The notes beneath the pieces are model-generated. The model was given only the letters and a program-made list of their open reading frames with translations. It was not told where the DNA came from and did not search any database. From positions 1,667,501 to 1,731,500 of the forward strand of contig CANMYO010000001.1 of assembly GCA_947502145.1 (NCBI GenBank): a stretch of 64,000 nucleotides of DNA. Reading direction: 5' to 3'. This stretch comes from an uncultured Paracoccaceae bacterium (lineage in GTDB: Bacteria; Pseudomonadota; Alphaproteobacteria; Rhodobacterales; Rhodobacteraceae). Positions 1-8,352 of the stretch are shown here, in pieces. How positions within the stretch are numbered: the stretch's first letter is position 1; every line of letters begins with the position of its first letter. The position numbers were made by a program, and so were the translations under genes.

Positions 1-893
1 ATCGCCGCATAGCCGGAGGCGACGCCCTTTGCCATGGTCACGATGTCAGGCTGCACGCCAAACTGCTGATAGCCAAACCATGTGCCGGTCCGGCCGACAC
101 CACAGACAACTTCGTCGATGTGCAGCAGGATGTCGTACTTTTTGCAGATCTCCTGCACCTTTTCCCAATAACCCTTGGGTGGCACGATGATGCCGCCGCC
201 GGCGGTGATGGGTTCAAGGCAAAGTGCGCCGATGGTGTCGGCCCCTTCGCGCAGGATCACCGCTTCGATGGCTTCGGCAGCCTTAATCCCGTATTCCTCG
301 CCCGCGGTGCCGTCTTGCGCGCGGTATTCAAGGCAATGGGGCACCTGCACGAAGCCGGGGGTGAAGGGGCCGTACTGGGCATTGCGTTCTTCCTGACCGC
401 CTGCGGAGAGCGTAGCAATCGTGGTGCCGTGGTAGTCGCGTTCGCGGAACAGGATCTTGTGCTTTTTGCCGCCGTAGTGCTTGTGGCTGATCTGGCGCAC
501 CATCTTGAAGGCTTTCTCGTTCGCCTCTGACCCGGAGTTCGCGTAATAGACGCGGTCGAGGCCGGGCATTTTGTCGATCAGCATTTCAGAGAATGTCGCG
601 CCGGGGATGGTGCCCATGGTGCCGCCGAAAAAGCACATCTTGGTCAGCTGATCCGCAACCGCCTGCGAGATCCGCTCGCGGCCATAGCCGACGTTGACTG
701 TCCAGACGCCGCCGGAGACCGCGTCGATATGTTCCTTGCCGGTGATGTCCCAGACCTTGAGGCCCTTGCCTTCGACAATGATGCGCGGATCAATGGTTTC
801 GTAGGGCTTATGCTGGCTGAGGTGATGCCAGACGTGCGCGCGGTCTGCTTCGATGACCTTTTGTGGGTCATTGGTGAGGGTCTGCATATCCAT
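1..893 (-). CDS. tpa: Class III aminotransferase, probably taurine--pyruvate aminotransferase (5' part, truncated by window edge)
   Basis: A PLP-dependent class III aminotransferase, read from the ATG at 893 and leaving the window at base 1, so about 297 N-terminal residues are visible. It begins MDMQTLTNDPQKVIEADR. The visible part contains the family's GGVWTVNVGYG substrate segment, YYANSGSEANEKAFK phosphate-binding region, HIDEVVCGVGRTG (PLP-pyridine Asp near residue 259) and TMAKGVASGY (Schiff-base Lys near residue 289). The N-terminal sequence resembles taurine-pyruvate aminotransferases of roseobacters, which make sulfoacetaldehyde from taurine; this assignment is by recognition. It could be another omega-amino acid:pyruvate transaminase. 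Two CTGG-containing direct repeats lie about 100 bp upstream of the start. Confidence 0.72.
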   Translation of the reverse strand, partial: MDMQTLTNDPQKVIEADRAHVWHHLSQHKPYETIDPRIIVEGKGLKVWDITGKEHIDAVSGGVWTVNVGYGRERISQAVADQLTKMCFFGGTMGTIPGATFSEMLIDKMPGLDRVYYANSGSEANEKAFKMVRQISHKHYGGKKHKILFRERDYHGTTIATLSAGGQEERNAQYGPFTPGFVQVPHCLEYRAQDGTAGEEYGIKAAEAIEAVILREGADTIGALCLEPITAGGGIIVPPKGYWEKVQEICKKYDILLHIDEVVCGVGRTGTWFGYQQFGVQPDIVTMAKGVASGYAA

Positions 894-990
894 GTGGCGG
901 CTCCGTCTTTCAGGGTTCTAAGGTGGGCAGCGAATCCCTTTGGGGCATGGCGCTGCGATGCACCATTTTGGCGTGAGTTGGCACAAAAGC

Positions 991-1023
991 TATAGGGCCA
1001 GCGATGGATCAACTTATAGCCAG
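991..1023 (-). promoter_or_regulatory. Candidate direct-repeat operator upstream of the aminotransferase (TauR-like)
   Basis: On the minus strand CTGGCTATAA and CTGGCCCTAT occur as direct repeats whose starts are 22 bp apart, two helical turns. They resemble the CTGGACYTAA repeats described for TauR, the MocR/GntR activator of taurine genes. No TauR gene is in the window. The site lies between the divergent aminotransferase and NYN genes. The assignment is inference. Confidence 0.35.
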
Positions 1024-1065
1024 TTTTGGCTTGCCGTGGCGGCGGTTCCCTGATCTTGCTGCCGC

Positions 1066-1611
1066 ATGAGTGATGCGATGGTAATTGGCCTGTTTGCGGC
1101 GTTGCTGGGGGTGCTGTTCCTGTTGCTGCGCCTGCGGGTCTGGCTGCGCCGGTCATCGGGCAAGCCGCATGGGCGGGCGCGGGCGATCCTGATGGATGGC
1201 TCAAACGTGATGCACTGGGCCGGTGATCCCAGGCTGGCGGTTGTGAAGCGCGCCGTGGATGATCTGTTGGCAGAGGGGCTTTCACCAACGGTCTATTTTG
1301 ACGCCAATGTTGGATACAAATTGTACGGCACATTTTGCAGTGCCGCCGAATTGGCGCGGACGCTGCGATTGCGCCGGGCACAGGTTGTGGTCGCGCCGGG
1401 TGGCACAACAGCGGATGAGCTGATCCTTGAGAGGGCGCAGCGCGGCGGGCTTCAGGTTGTCAGCAACGATCGGTTTCGGGACTGGGCGGTGCGATACCCC
1501 TGGGTCAGGGATCACCGCCGATTTCGCCGTGGCAGCTGGCGCGAGGGTACGCTGATCTGGGCTGCCGGGCGATCACGGGCACAAGGCAAGCGCCGCCGCG
1601 CCAGCGCGTGA
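1066..1611 (+). CDS. Membrane-anchored NYN (Zc3h12a-like) ribonuclease-domain protein
   Basis: A 181-residue protein with one N-terminal transmembrane segment (residues about 5-24, AMVIGLFAALLGVLFLLL) and a basic linker. An NYN/PIN-like domain of the Zc3h12a type follows at about 40-160. Acidic residues that usually bind metal are present in ILMDGSNVMHW, TVYFDAN, GTTADELILE and VVSNDRFRDW. The fold is that of metal-dependent endoribonucleases; an RNase role on the cytoplasmic face of the membrane is inferred. It ends with a short basic tail. It is divergent from the aminotransferase and convergent with uvrB, with a hairpin between. The substrate is unknown. Confidence 0.75.
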   Translation: MSDAMVIGLFAALLGVLFLLLRLRVWLRRSSGKPHGRARAILMDGSNVMHWAGDPRLAVVKRAVDDLLAEGLSPTVYFDANVGYKLYGTFCSAAELARTLRLRRAQVVVAPGGTTADELILERAQRGGLQVVSNDRFRDWAVRYPWVRDHRRFRRGSWREGTLIWAAGRSRAQGKRRRASA

Positions 1612-1664
1612 AACGCCAGCGGGCTGCCATCGGTCGGATCGTTGTTGATATTCCAATATCGAAC

Positions 1665-1701
1665 GACCCGCTGACCCGCAGTTCGGGCCCGCAGCGGGGT
1701 C
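1665..1701. terminator. Hairpin between convergent genes, possible bidirectional terminator
   Basis: GACCCGCTG (1665-1673) pairs with CAGCGGGGTC (1692-1701) with one bulged G. The loop can form a smaller stem. It lies between the stop codons of the NYN gene and uvrB. There is no strong T-tract, so termination is only suggested. Confidence 0.35.
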
Positions 1702-1719
1702 TTGCCCAAGGGGGCAGGA

Positions 1720-3930
1720 TCAGCCGCCGCGTTTGCCACGCCGCTTGACACCGCCGCGCATGCCGCCGCGGCCCATGGAACTGCGGCCAGAGGCCTTGCT
1801 GGCGTCGTTCACGGCCTTGTCGACGGCATATTGCCGCGCCAGCGGGTCATCCGCAATGGTCAGCTCGACCGCTTCCAGACGCTTGACCTCATCGCGCAGT
1901 CGCGCGGCCTCTTCAAATTCGAGGTTCTCGGCAGCTTTGCGCATGTCGGCCCGCAGCCCGTCCAGCACGGCCTGCATGTTGGAGCCCTGCCGGTCGACCT
2001 TGGCGGTGACGCGGGATTGATCGGTGTCGCCTTTGTAAAGTCCGGCCAGAATATCCTCGACGTTCTTTTTTACCGTTGTCGGCGTGATCCCGTGTTCAAG
2101 GTTATAGGCCTGTTGCCGCGCCCGGCGGCGTTCAGTTTCCTTGATCGCCCGTTCCATGCTGCCGGTAATCCGGTCGGCGTACATGATCACACGGCCTTCG
2201 GCGTTCCGCGCGGCGCGGCCCACGGTCTGCACCAGCGAGGTTTCAGAGCGCAGGAAGCCTTCCTTGTCGGCGTCCAGAATGGCCACGAGGCCACATTCCG
2301 GGATGTCGAGACCTTCGCGCAGCAGGTTGATCCCGATCAGCACGTCAAAGGCCCCAAGGCGCAGGTCACGCAGGATTTCGATCCGCTCGAGCGTGTCGAT
2401 ATCAGAGTGCATGTAACGCACGCGGATGCCTTGTTCGTGCATGTATTCGGTCAAATCCTCGGCCATGCGTTTGGTCAGCGTCGTCACCAGTGTGCGGAAG
2501 CCATTCTCAGCCACGCGCCGCACCTCGTCCAGCAGATCATCGACCTGCATTTCAACCGGGCGGATTTCAATTTCAGGGTCGATCAGACCGGTTGGTCGAA
2601 TGATCTGTTCGGTAAAGACCCCACCGGCACGTTCCAGTTCCCAGGCGGCGGGCGTAGCGGAGACAAACACCGATTGCGGGCGCATCGCGTCCCATTCCTC
2701 AAATTTCAACGGGCGGTTATCCATGCAGGATGGCAAGCGGAACCCGTGTTCGGCCAGCGTAAATTTCCGCCGGTAGTCGCCTTTGTACATGCCGCCGATC
2801 TGCGGCACGGAGACGTGGGATTCATCGGCAAAGACGATGGCGTTGTCGGGGATGAATTCAAACAGCGTGGGCGGCGGTTCGCCCGGCGCGCGCCCGGTCA
2901 GATACCGGGAATAGTTTTCGATCCCGTTGCAGACGCCGGTGGCCTCGAGCATCTCGAGGTCAAAGTTGCAGCGTTGTTCAAGGCGCTGGGCCTCAAGCAA
3001 CTTGCCGTCCGCAACCAATTGGTCGAGCCGGATGCGCAGCTCTTTTTTGATCTCTTGAATGGCCTGCTGCATGGTCGGTTTCGGCGTCACGTAGTGCGAA
3101 TTTGCATAGACGCGAATTTTTTCAAACGTATCGGTCTTTTCCCCGGTCAGCGGATCAAATTCGGTAATATTTTCAAGCTCTTCGCCGAAGAATGACAATT
3201 TCCATGCGCGATCGTCAAGGTGGGCGGGCCAGATTTCAAGGCTGTCGCCGCGCACCCGGAATGTGCCGCGCTGAAAGGCCTGATCGTTGCGGCGGTATTG
3301 CTGGGCGATCAGGTCGGCCATGATCTTGCGTTGGTCATAAAGTTTGCCAACCGCGATGTCCTGCGTCATTGCCCCGTAGGTTTCCACCGAACCAATACCG
3401 TAGATGCAGGAGACGGATGCGACGATGATCACGTCGTCACGTTCCAGAAGCGCCCGCGTCGCAGAGTGGCGCATGCGGTCGATCTGTTCGTTAATCTGAC
3501 TTTCCTTTTCGATATAGGTGTCAGAGCGGGCGACGTAGGCCTCTGGCTGGTAGTAGTCGTAGAAGCTGACGAAATATTCGACGGCGTTGTCAGGAAAGAA
3601 CCCTTTGAATTCACCGTAAAGTTGCGCGGCGAGGGTCTTGTTCGGGGCAAGGATGATGGCAGGGCGTTGGGTTTCTTCGATCACCTTGGCCATGGTGAAG
3701 GTCTTGCCGGTGCCGGTCGCGCCAAGCAGGACCTGATCACGTTCGCCATCGTTGATCCCGCCGGTCAGTTCGGCAATCGCAGTGGGCTGGTCGCCTGCGG
3801 CCTCAAATTCCGTCACCAGCTTGAATCGTTTGCCGCCCTCCAGTTTTTCGCGCTCGCGCACGTTTGGCGCAGGGTTTGAGAGGTAGGCAGCGTCGTCGAG
3901 CACGCGCTTGTCGTTGTGGACATGGGCCAT
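1720..3930 (-). CDS. uvrB: Excinuclease ABC subunit B
   Basis: The damage-verification helicase-like subunit of nucleotide excision repair, which acts with UvrA and UvrC. The product is 736 residues, longer than the roughly 670 of the E. coli protein because of a 35-residue N-terminal lead and a Gly/Arg-rich C-terminal tail. Walker A is GATGTGKT (residues 70-77). The DNA-clamping beta-hairpin region follows (YYQPEAYV), then the DESH helicase motif in [12 protein letters not shown], and the late motifs [11 protein letters not shown] and RIIMY-type segment. The C-terminal UVR domain ([15 protein letters not shown], about 680-695) contacts UvrC. The gene is monocistronic and convergent with the NYN gene. 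No convincing LexA box of the GTTC-N7-GTTC type was found upstream. Confidence 0.98.
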   Translation of the reverse strand: MAHVHNDKRVLDDAAYLSNPAPNVREREKLEGGKRFKLVTEFEAAGDQPTAIAELTGGINDGERDQVLLGATGTGKTFTMAKVIEETQRPAIILAPNKTLAAQLYGEFKGFFPDNAVEYFVSFYDYYQPEAYVARSDTYIEKESQINEQIDRMRHSATRALLERDDVIIVASVSCIYGIGSVETYGAMTQDIAVGKLYDQRKIMADLIAQQYRRNDQAFQRGTFRVRGDSLEIWPAHLDDRAWKLSFFGEELENITEFDPLTGEKTDTFEKIRVYANSHYVTPKPTMQQAIQEIKKELRIRLDQLVADGKLLEAQRLEQRCNFDLEMLEATGVCNGIENYSRYLTGRAPGEPPPTLFEFIPDNAIVFADESHVSVPQIGGMYKGDYRRKFTLAEHGFRLPSCMDNRPLKFEEWDAMRPQSVFVSATPAAWELERAGGVFTEQIIRPTGLIDPEIEIRPVEMQVDDLLDEVRRVAENGFRTLVTTLTKRMAEDLTEYMHEQGIRVRYMHSDIDTLERIEILRDLRLGAFDVLIGINLLREGLDIPECGLVAILDADKEGFLRSETSLVQTVGRAARNAEGRVIMYADRITGSMERAIKETERRRARQQAYNLEHGITPTTVKKNVEDILAGLYKGDTDQSRVTAKVDRQGSNMQAVLDGLRADMRKAAENLEFEEAARLRDEVKRLEAVELTIADDPLARQYAVDKAVNDASKASGRSSMGRGGMRGGVKRRGKRGG

Positions 3931-4031
3931 GGGGAATCTCTTTACCGGGGTTGGTCTATATTTGTTCCTGATCTGCGCGGGATCAAGGTGGCTCCTGACA
4001 GGACATGTCAGGAGTGATTTTGACTTGTGAA

Positions 4032-4046
4032 ATACAATAGTTGTAT
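4032..4046. promoter_or_regulatory. Palindromic MarR-type operator
   Basis: ATACAA-TAG-TTGTAT is a perfect 6-bp inverted repeat with a 3-bp centre, immediately upstream of the MarR gene. This is the size and position expected for an autoregulatory MarR site. An in-frame TTG at 4041 lies inside it, which argues for the ATG at 4059 as the start. Confidence 0.55.
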
Positions 4047-4058
4047 ATTACACGTAAT

Positions 4059-4511
4059 ATGGAAGATTATCAGAACATCCCGCTGCACTGGATCAACCGG
4101 TTAAGCTTTCTGTCGCGCAGGACGCTGGCTGCGCGGTTCCGCGCGGCCGGGCATGTTGTCAGCCCGGAGGAATGGGCGGTTCTGCTGATCCTGTGGTCGC
4201 AGGGCGCGCAAAGCCCGGGTGCACTGGCAGATGCCACAATCCGGGACCGCACCACGCTGACGCGGTTGCTGGACGGTATGGTGGGGAAGGGTTTTGTTGT
4301 CCGGCGCGAAGATCCCGCTGATCGCCGCCGCCAATTGGTCGAGGTCACGGCCAGCGGGCAGGCGTTGCGGCATGATCTTGTGCCAATTGCCCGCGCATTG
4401 ATTGCCGAGGCTGCGGGCGACATTTCCCCGGCGGATTTGCAGACCACCGTCACGACGTTGCGGCAGATGTCAGCAAACCTGATGCAAACCACCAATCAAG
4501 GAGATCCGTGA
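4059..4511 (+). CDS. MarR family transcriptional regulator
   Basis: A winged-helix regulator of about 150 residues from the ATG at 4059. The HTH runs from LLILWSQGAQSPGALADAT through RDRTTLTRLLDGMVGKG, and the wing is VVRREDPADRRRQLVEVT with the family's D-x-R-D-R-R signature (here DPADRRR). MarR proteins usually repress oxidative-stress or efflux genes in response to phenolics or oxidants. The stop codon overlaps the ATG of the deiodinase-like redoxin gene (TGATG), so the two are translationally coupled and the redoxin is the likely target. A palindrome just upstream suggests autoregulation. An alternative TTG start at 4041 would add six residues. Confidence 0.88.
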   Translation: MEDYQNIPLHWINRLSFLSRRTLAARFRAAGHVVSPEEWAVLLILWSQGAQSPGALADATIRDRTTLTRLLDGMVGKGFVVRREDPADRRRQLVEVTASGQALRHDLVPIARALIAEAAGDISPADLQTTVTTLRQMSANLMQTTNQGDP

Positions 4512-5227
4512 TGGCTGATTACAATTACGATGCCTTTTCCAGCGAGGATTACGATTTCGACACCGAGCAGGGCCCGGCGGTTGGGCAAAAAGCGCCTGAT
4601 TTCACCCTGCGCACCAGTAACGGCACGGCCCGCAATCTGCTCGACTTTGACGGTGATTTTCTGGTGCTGGAGCTGGGCAGCATCACCTGTCCGCTGTTTC
4701 AGACCCGTCGTCCGGGGATGGCGGCGCTGGACCGGGATTACCCCAATGTGGCAAGCGCGGTGCTATATGTCCGCGAAGCGCACCCCGGCGCGCTGATCCC
4801 GGCGCATCGGGATCAGGCTGACAAGATCGCCTGTGCGGCCCGGCTGCGGCACGAGGACGGAGAAACGCGGCTGGTGCTGGTGGATGACCTCGCCGGGGCG
4901 GCGCATCAGGCTTATGGCGGCATGCCCAATGCGGTCTATATCATCAATCGGCATGGCTGCGTTGTGTTCAGGTCCGACTGGAATAACGCCGGTGCGACCC
5001 GCAAGGCGCTGGCGGCGCTTGTTGATGGCCGTCCGATCCGGGCAAAAAGCTATTTCCGGCCTTCGTGGCCCAGTGTGGCCCGGATGACCTTGGGGCGGGC
5101 CGGCAAGGGGTCGGCGGCGGATTTCCTGCGCAGCCTGCCGGCGCTGATCTGGGCCAATCTGATCAAGCGCAATCTGCGTTTGCTGCTGGGGCGGGTGCCG
5201 ACGGTGGCCCCGGACATGCGCTGTTAG
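4511..5227 (+). CDS. Deiodinase-like / peroxiredoxin-like thioredoxin-fold protein
   Basis: A 238-residue redoxin with AAGGAG seven bases before the ATG at 4511. The N-terminal half is thioredoxin-fold: GQKAPDFTLRTSNG, then LELGSITCPLFQTRRPGM near residue 60, then VLYVREAHPG near residue 90, and GGMPNAVYIINRHG with the family cis-Pro region. The GSITCPLF and YVREAHP segments match iodothyronine deiodinase-type proteins, with Cys where vertebrate enzymes have selenocysteine. The last 60 residues are basic and family-unusual. Reductive dehalogenation or peroxide reduction are both possible. It is coupled to a MarR gene, which fits an inducible stress or detoxification role. Confidence 0.7.
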   Translation: MADYNYDAFSSEDYDFDTEQGPAVGQKAPDFTLRTSNGTARNLLDFDGDFLVLELGSITCPLFQTRRPGMAALDRDYPNVASAVLYVREAHPGALIPAHRDQADKIACAARLRHEDGETRLVLVDDLAGAAHQAYGGMPNAVYIINRHGCVVFRSDWNNAGATRKALAALVDGRPIRAKSYFRPSWPSVARMTLGRAGKGSAADFLRSLPALIWANLIKRNLRLLLGRVPTVAPDMRC

Positions 5228-5313
5228 CGGTCTGCCTATCACCATGGGTCAGCCCCGTTGACGCGGCTGAATGATCACGTAGTTTGCAGCGAACCCCTGC
5301 AAGGAGCGCTGAC

Positions 5314-6552
5314 ATGTCCGACCATATTGATCCTAAAAAACTTGACCGTCTGGCCGAAGTTGCCGTGCGTATTGGTGTCAATCTGCGCAAGGGGCAGGAC
5401 CTTGTCATCACCGCGCCAACGGACGCCCTGCCCCTGGTGCAGCGGATTGCGGTGCATGCCTACAAGGCCGGTGCCGGGCTGGTGATCCCGTTGTTTTCAG
5501 ACGATCAAATCACGCTGGCCCGGTATCAACACGCGCCCGACGAAAGTTTTGACAGGGCGCCGGACTGGATGTTCGAGGCGATGGGCAAGGCCTTTGAGGG
5601 CGGTGCGGCGCGAATGGCGATTGCCAGCGAAGACCCGCTGCTGCTGGCTGACATCGACCCCGACAAGGTGGCCCGCGCCAGCAAGGCGCAATCCATCGCG
5701 CGTCAGCCCGCGATGAAGCCGATCGTCGGGTTTGAGGTGAACTGGAATATCGTCGCCTATCCCGGTGCGGCCTGGGCCAAGACCGTCTATCCCGACCTGC
5801 CCGTCGCCGAGGCACAGGGCAAATTGATGGATGCGATCTATGATGCATCGCGCCTTGCCGGGGACGACCCGGTCGCCAATTGGGAGGCCCACACCGCGGA
5901 GCTGAAAAAGCGGGTCAACTGGTTGAATGCGCAGAAGTTCGACGCCCTGCATTACACGGGTCCCGGCACGGATCTGATGCTGGGGTTGGCGGAAGGGCAC
6001 ATTTGGAAGGGCGGCGCATCCCCGGCGCTGAACGGGATCACCTGCCAACCTAACATCCCCACCGAAGAGGTATTCACCTGCCCCCATGCCTACCGCGTGG
6101 ACGGACGTGTGTCGGCGACAAAACCGCTGGCGCATCAGGGCACGGTGATCCGTGATATTTCGGTCAGGTTCGAAGCCGGGAAGATTGTGGAGGCAAGCGC
6201 CTCAGAAGGCGAGGACGTCTTTCGTGATCTGTTGAAAGTGGATGACGGTGCCAGCCGCATTGGCGAGGTTGCGCTGGTGCCGCACAGTTCGCCGATCAGT
6301 CAGTCGGGCACGTTGTTCTACAACACCTTGTTTGACGAAAACGCATCCTGCCATATCGCGCTGGGCCAGTCCTATGCCGATACCGTTGAGGGCGGATCAG
6401 AGCTTGCCCCCGAAGAGTTGAAGCAAAAGGGCGCAAACCAGAGCCTGATCCATGTGGATTGGATGATGGGGTCGGATGCCGTTGATATTGACGGTGTTAC
6501 CAAGACAGGTGAGCGGGTGCCGGTCATGCGCAGCGGAGAATGGGCCAACTGA
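5314..6552 (+). CDS. M29 family aminopeptidase
   Basis: A thermophilic-type (AmpS/aminopeptidase T, M29) metallo-aminopeptidase of 412 residues. The start ATG at 5314 has AAGGAG eight bases upstream. Putative metal ligands are the Glu pair in TEEVFTCPH, Glu in GASRIGEVALVPH, the His and Asp of FDENASCHIALG, and the His and Asp of IHVDWMMGSDAVDIDG. It is predicted to be cytosolic and to release N-terminal residues from peptides. The gene stands alone between the redoxin gene and a strong intrinsic terminator. Confidence 0.9.
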   Translation: MSDHIDPKKLDRLAEVAVRIGVNLRKGQDLVITAPTDALPLVQRIAVHAYKAGAGLVIPLFSDDQITLARYQHAPDESFDRAPDWMFEAMGKAFEGGAARMAIASEDPLLLADIDPDKVARASKAQSIARQPAMKPIVGFEVNWNIVAYPGAAWAKTVYPDLPVAEAQGKLMDAIYDASRLAGDDPVANWEAHTAELKKRVNWLNAQKFDALHYTGPGTDLMLGLAEGHIWKGGASPALNGITCQPNIPTEEVFTCPHAYRVDGRVSATKPLAHQGTVIRDISVRFEAGKIVEASASEGEDVFRDLLKVDDGASRIGEVALVPHSSPISQSGTLFYNTLFDENASCHIALGQSYADTVEGGSELAPEELKQKGANQSLIHVDWMMGSDAVDIDGVTKTGERVPVMRSGEWAN

Positions 6553-6558
6553 CGCGGG

Positions 6559-6584
6559 CTTGCGCCGCTCGCGCAAGTTTTATT
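6559..6584 (+). terminator. Rho-independent terminator after the aminopeptidase
   Basis: CTTGCGC (6559-6565), loop CGCTC, GCGCAAG (6571-6577), then TTTTATT. The stem is perfect over 7 bp and followed directly by a T-tract, starting seven bases after the stop codon. Confidence 0.88.
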
Positions 6585-6858
6585 CCACAGCCGCGCCGAC
6601 CTGTGATTAGGTTCCGCTTGTATTGCAACGCGGGGGATACAGCATTGGACAGATTTGCACGGCAGGATCTGCCTGTCGCGCCGGTGGTTGGCACGACCGT
6701 CGCGGGCTTGCGTTTTGCGGAGTCTTTGCGGCCGGATAGGGGACGGAATACGCTGCGGCGTCCAGGCGCAGCGCCTGGTCAGGTGGTCTTTGTGGCAACC
6801 GCGAGATGATGGCACCGGGCCAAGCGACCCTTGACTCGGTTTATTCATTACTATCAAG
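6585..6858. other. Non-coding leader upstream of the sugar/nucleoside operon
   Basis: Between the aminopeptidase terminator and the operator at 6859 I see no convincing gene; frames here lack family features. Including the stretch up to 7034, about 450 bp precede the first operon gene, enough for promoter and a long 5' leader. No riboswitch structure was recognised. Confidence 0.5.
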
Positions 6859-6870
6859 TTGTATATACAA
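6859..6870. promoter_or_regulatory. GntR/HutC-type operator of the plus-strand catabolic operon
   Basis: TTGTATATACAA is a perfect 12-bp palindrome. It has the TGTATATACA form known for HutC/UTRA GntR regulators. It lies 165 bp before the binding-protein gene. A near-identical site (TTGTAGATACAA) precedes the convergent operon that carries a GntR/UTRA gene, so this is its probable binding site. Confidence 0.7.
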
Positions 6871-7034
6871 ATTCATGGGGAGGAAGAGCGCACCGGTCGG
6901 CCCGCAGGGGCGAATCCGGCAAAGTGAATACCCATAAATCGTTGACGCGGTGCAGGATCGACACCTGCTGACGTCAAGGAATCCTCAACAACAGAGCTGC
7001 TGAAAAAGCGCTGAAAATGTCAAAGGGAATGAGA

Positions 7035-8267
7035 ATGAAACAGAGTTTGAAAATGGCCCTGATGGCCACGAGCCTTGTGTTGGCCCCGGTGAGCGGTTTT
7101 GCCGATACCGCCGATGGTGAAGCGCTGAATGCCATGTCATGGGATGAGATCGTTGAATTGGCCCGCGGCGGCGAAGTGAACTGGTTCCTGTGGGGCGGAT
7201 CAGACAACATCAACCAGTATGTCACTGAATACATCGGTGGGCGGTTGATGGATGAATACGGGGTCACCCTGAACCGCGTTGGTCTGAGCGACACCGTGGA
7301 AGCGGTGAACATTGTCCTTGGCGAAAAGGAATCCGGGGTGATGGATGCGGGGTCCGTCGACATGATCTGGATCAACGGAGAGAACTTTCGCACCATGAAA
7401 CAGGGTGGGCTGGCCTATTGCGGCTATACAGATGTCTTGCCCAACAATGCGTTTGTGGATTGGGACAACCCGGCGATTGCCAATGACTTTGGAGTGCCGG
7501 TCGAAGGTTGTGAAGTGCCCTGGTCCAAGGCGCAGTTTGCCTTTGCCTATGATACCGCCCGCACCGAGGTGCCGCCAAAGTCGATCGGAGAGCTGATCAC
7601 CTGGGTCGAGGAAAACCCCGGCCGCTTTACCTATCCGGCGCCGCCAGACTTTAACGGGTCGGTCTTTGTGCGGCACGTATTCTACCACGCCGCGGGCGGG
7701 GTGGATTCGCTGTTGGGCGATTTTGATCAAGCCAAATATGACGAGGTGGCCGCCAAGACATGGGATATCCTGAACGCGATGGAGCCGCATTTGTGGCGCG
7801 AGGGTCAGACCTATCCGGCATCAATTTCCGCGATGGAGCAGCTGTTTGCCAATTCAGAGGTTGATCTGACATTCAATTATGAACCCGCTGGCGTTGGGCT
7901 GAACATCGAAAACGGGGTCTTCCCGCCAACCACGCAGGGCTATGGGCTGACCGACGGGACAATCGGAAACACGAACTACACGATCATCCCGTTCAATTCG
8001 CCCAACAAGGCCGCGGCGCTGGTGTTGCAGAACCTCCTGTTGTCCGGTGAGGCGCAGTACGAAAAGGCGCGTCCTGCTGTCTGGGGAGCCGCCCCGGCCA
8101 TCGAAGTGGCACGCACCAGCGACGCGGTGCAGGCCGATTTTGCTACCATCGTGGCACACCCCAATGTTGTGCCTGCCGCAGAGCTGGCCAAGGCGGCGCT
8201 GCCGGAATTGCAGGCGTCATGGATTTCAGCCATCGAAAAGGGCTGGCTTGAAAACGTCGGTCAGTAG
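7035..8267 (+). CDS. ABC transporter periplasmic substrate-binding protein (YnjB-like)
   Basis: The solute receptor of an importer encoded with two permeases and an ATPase. It is 410 residues from the ATG at 7035, chosen because AAAGGGA lies 6 bases upstream; two closer upstream ATGs have no such spacing. The signal peptide is MKQSLKMALMATSLVLAPVS with likely cleavage after GFA. The mature protein begins with VNWFLWGGSDNINQYV and has the family's DMIWINGENFRTMKQGG and TYPAPPDFNGSVFVRH segments, as in the YnjB/spermidine-type group-2 binding proteins. Its gene is first in the operon. A hairpin just after it probably protects its transcript, so the receptor is made in excess. The ligand is unknown; context suggests a nucleoside-like or sugar compound. 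Confidence 0.88.
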   Translation: MKQSLKMALMATSLVLAPVSGFADTADGEALNAMSWDEIVELARGGEVNWFLWGGSDNINQYVTEYIGGRLMDEYGVTLNRVGLSDTVEAVNIVLGEKESGVMDAGSVDMIWINGENFRTMKQGGLAYCGYTDVLPNNAFVDWDNPAIANDFGVPVEGCEVPWSKAQFAFAYDTARTEVPPKSIGELITWVEENPGRFTYPAPPDFNGSVFVRHVFYHAAGGVDSLLGDFDQAKYDEVAAKTWDILNAMEPHLWREGQTYPASISAMEQLFANSEVDLTFNYEPAGVGLNIENGVFPPTTQGYGLTDGTIGNTNYTIIPFNSPNKAAALVLQNLLLSGEAQYEKARPAVWGAAPAIEVARTSDAVQADFATIVAHPNVVPAAELAKAALPELQASWISAIEKGWLENVGQ

Positions 8268-8286
8268 GTCCCGGCCTTCTGACCCG

Positions 8287-8311
8287 CCCACGCCGCATTG
8301 CGCGGCGTGGG
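8287..8311 (+). terminator. Intercistronic hairpin after the binding-protein gene
   Basis: CCCACGCCGC, loop ATTGC, GCGGCGTGGG: a perfect 10-bp GC stem between the binding-protein and first permease genes. No T-tract follows. Such stems usually attenuate or stabilise the receptor mRNA rather than end the operon. Confidence 0.65.
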
Positions 8312-8352
8312 GCACCCTGTCCCTGTGAAATAATCCCGCGAAAGTCAGCCAA

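Noticed and set aside
1702-3195. Long open frame antisense to uvrB
   Set aside because: It mirrors the codon structure of uvrB, has no family similarity, and lies fully inside a certain gene.
3964-3978. Possible SOS box upstream of uvrB (GTTC-CTGATCT-GCGC)
   Set aside because: The second half is GCGC instead of GTTC, two mismatches; too weak to call.
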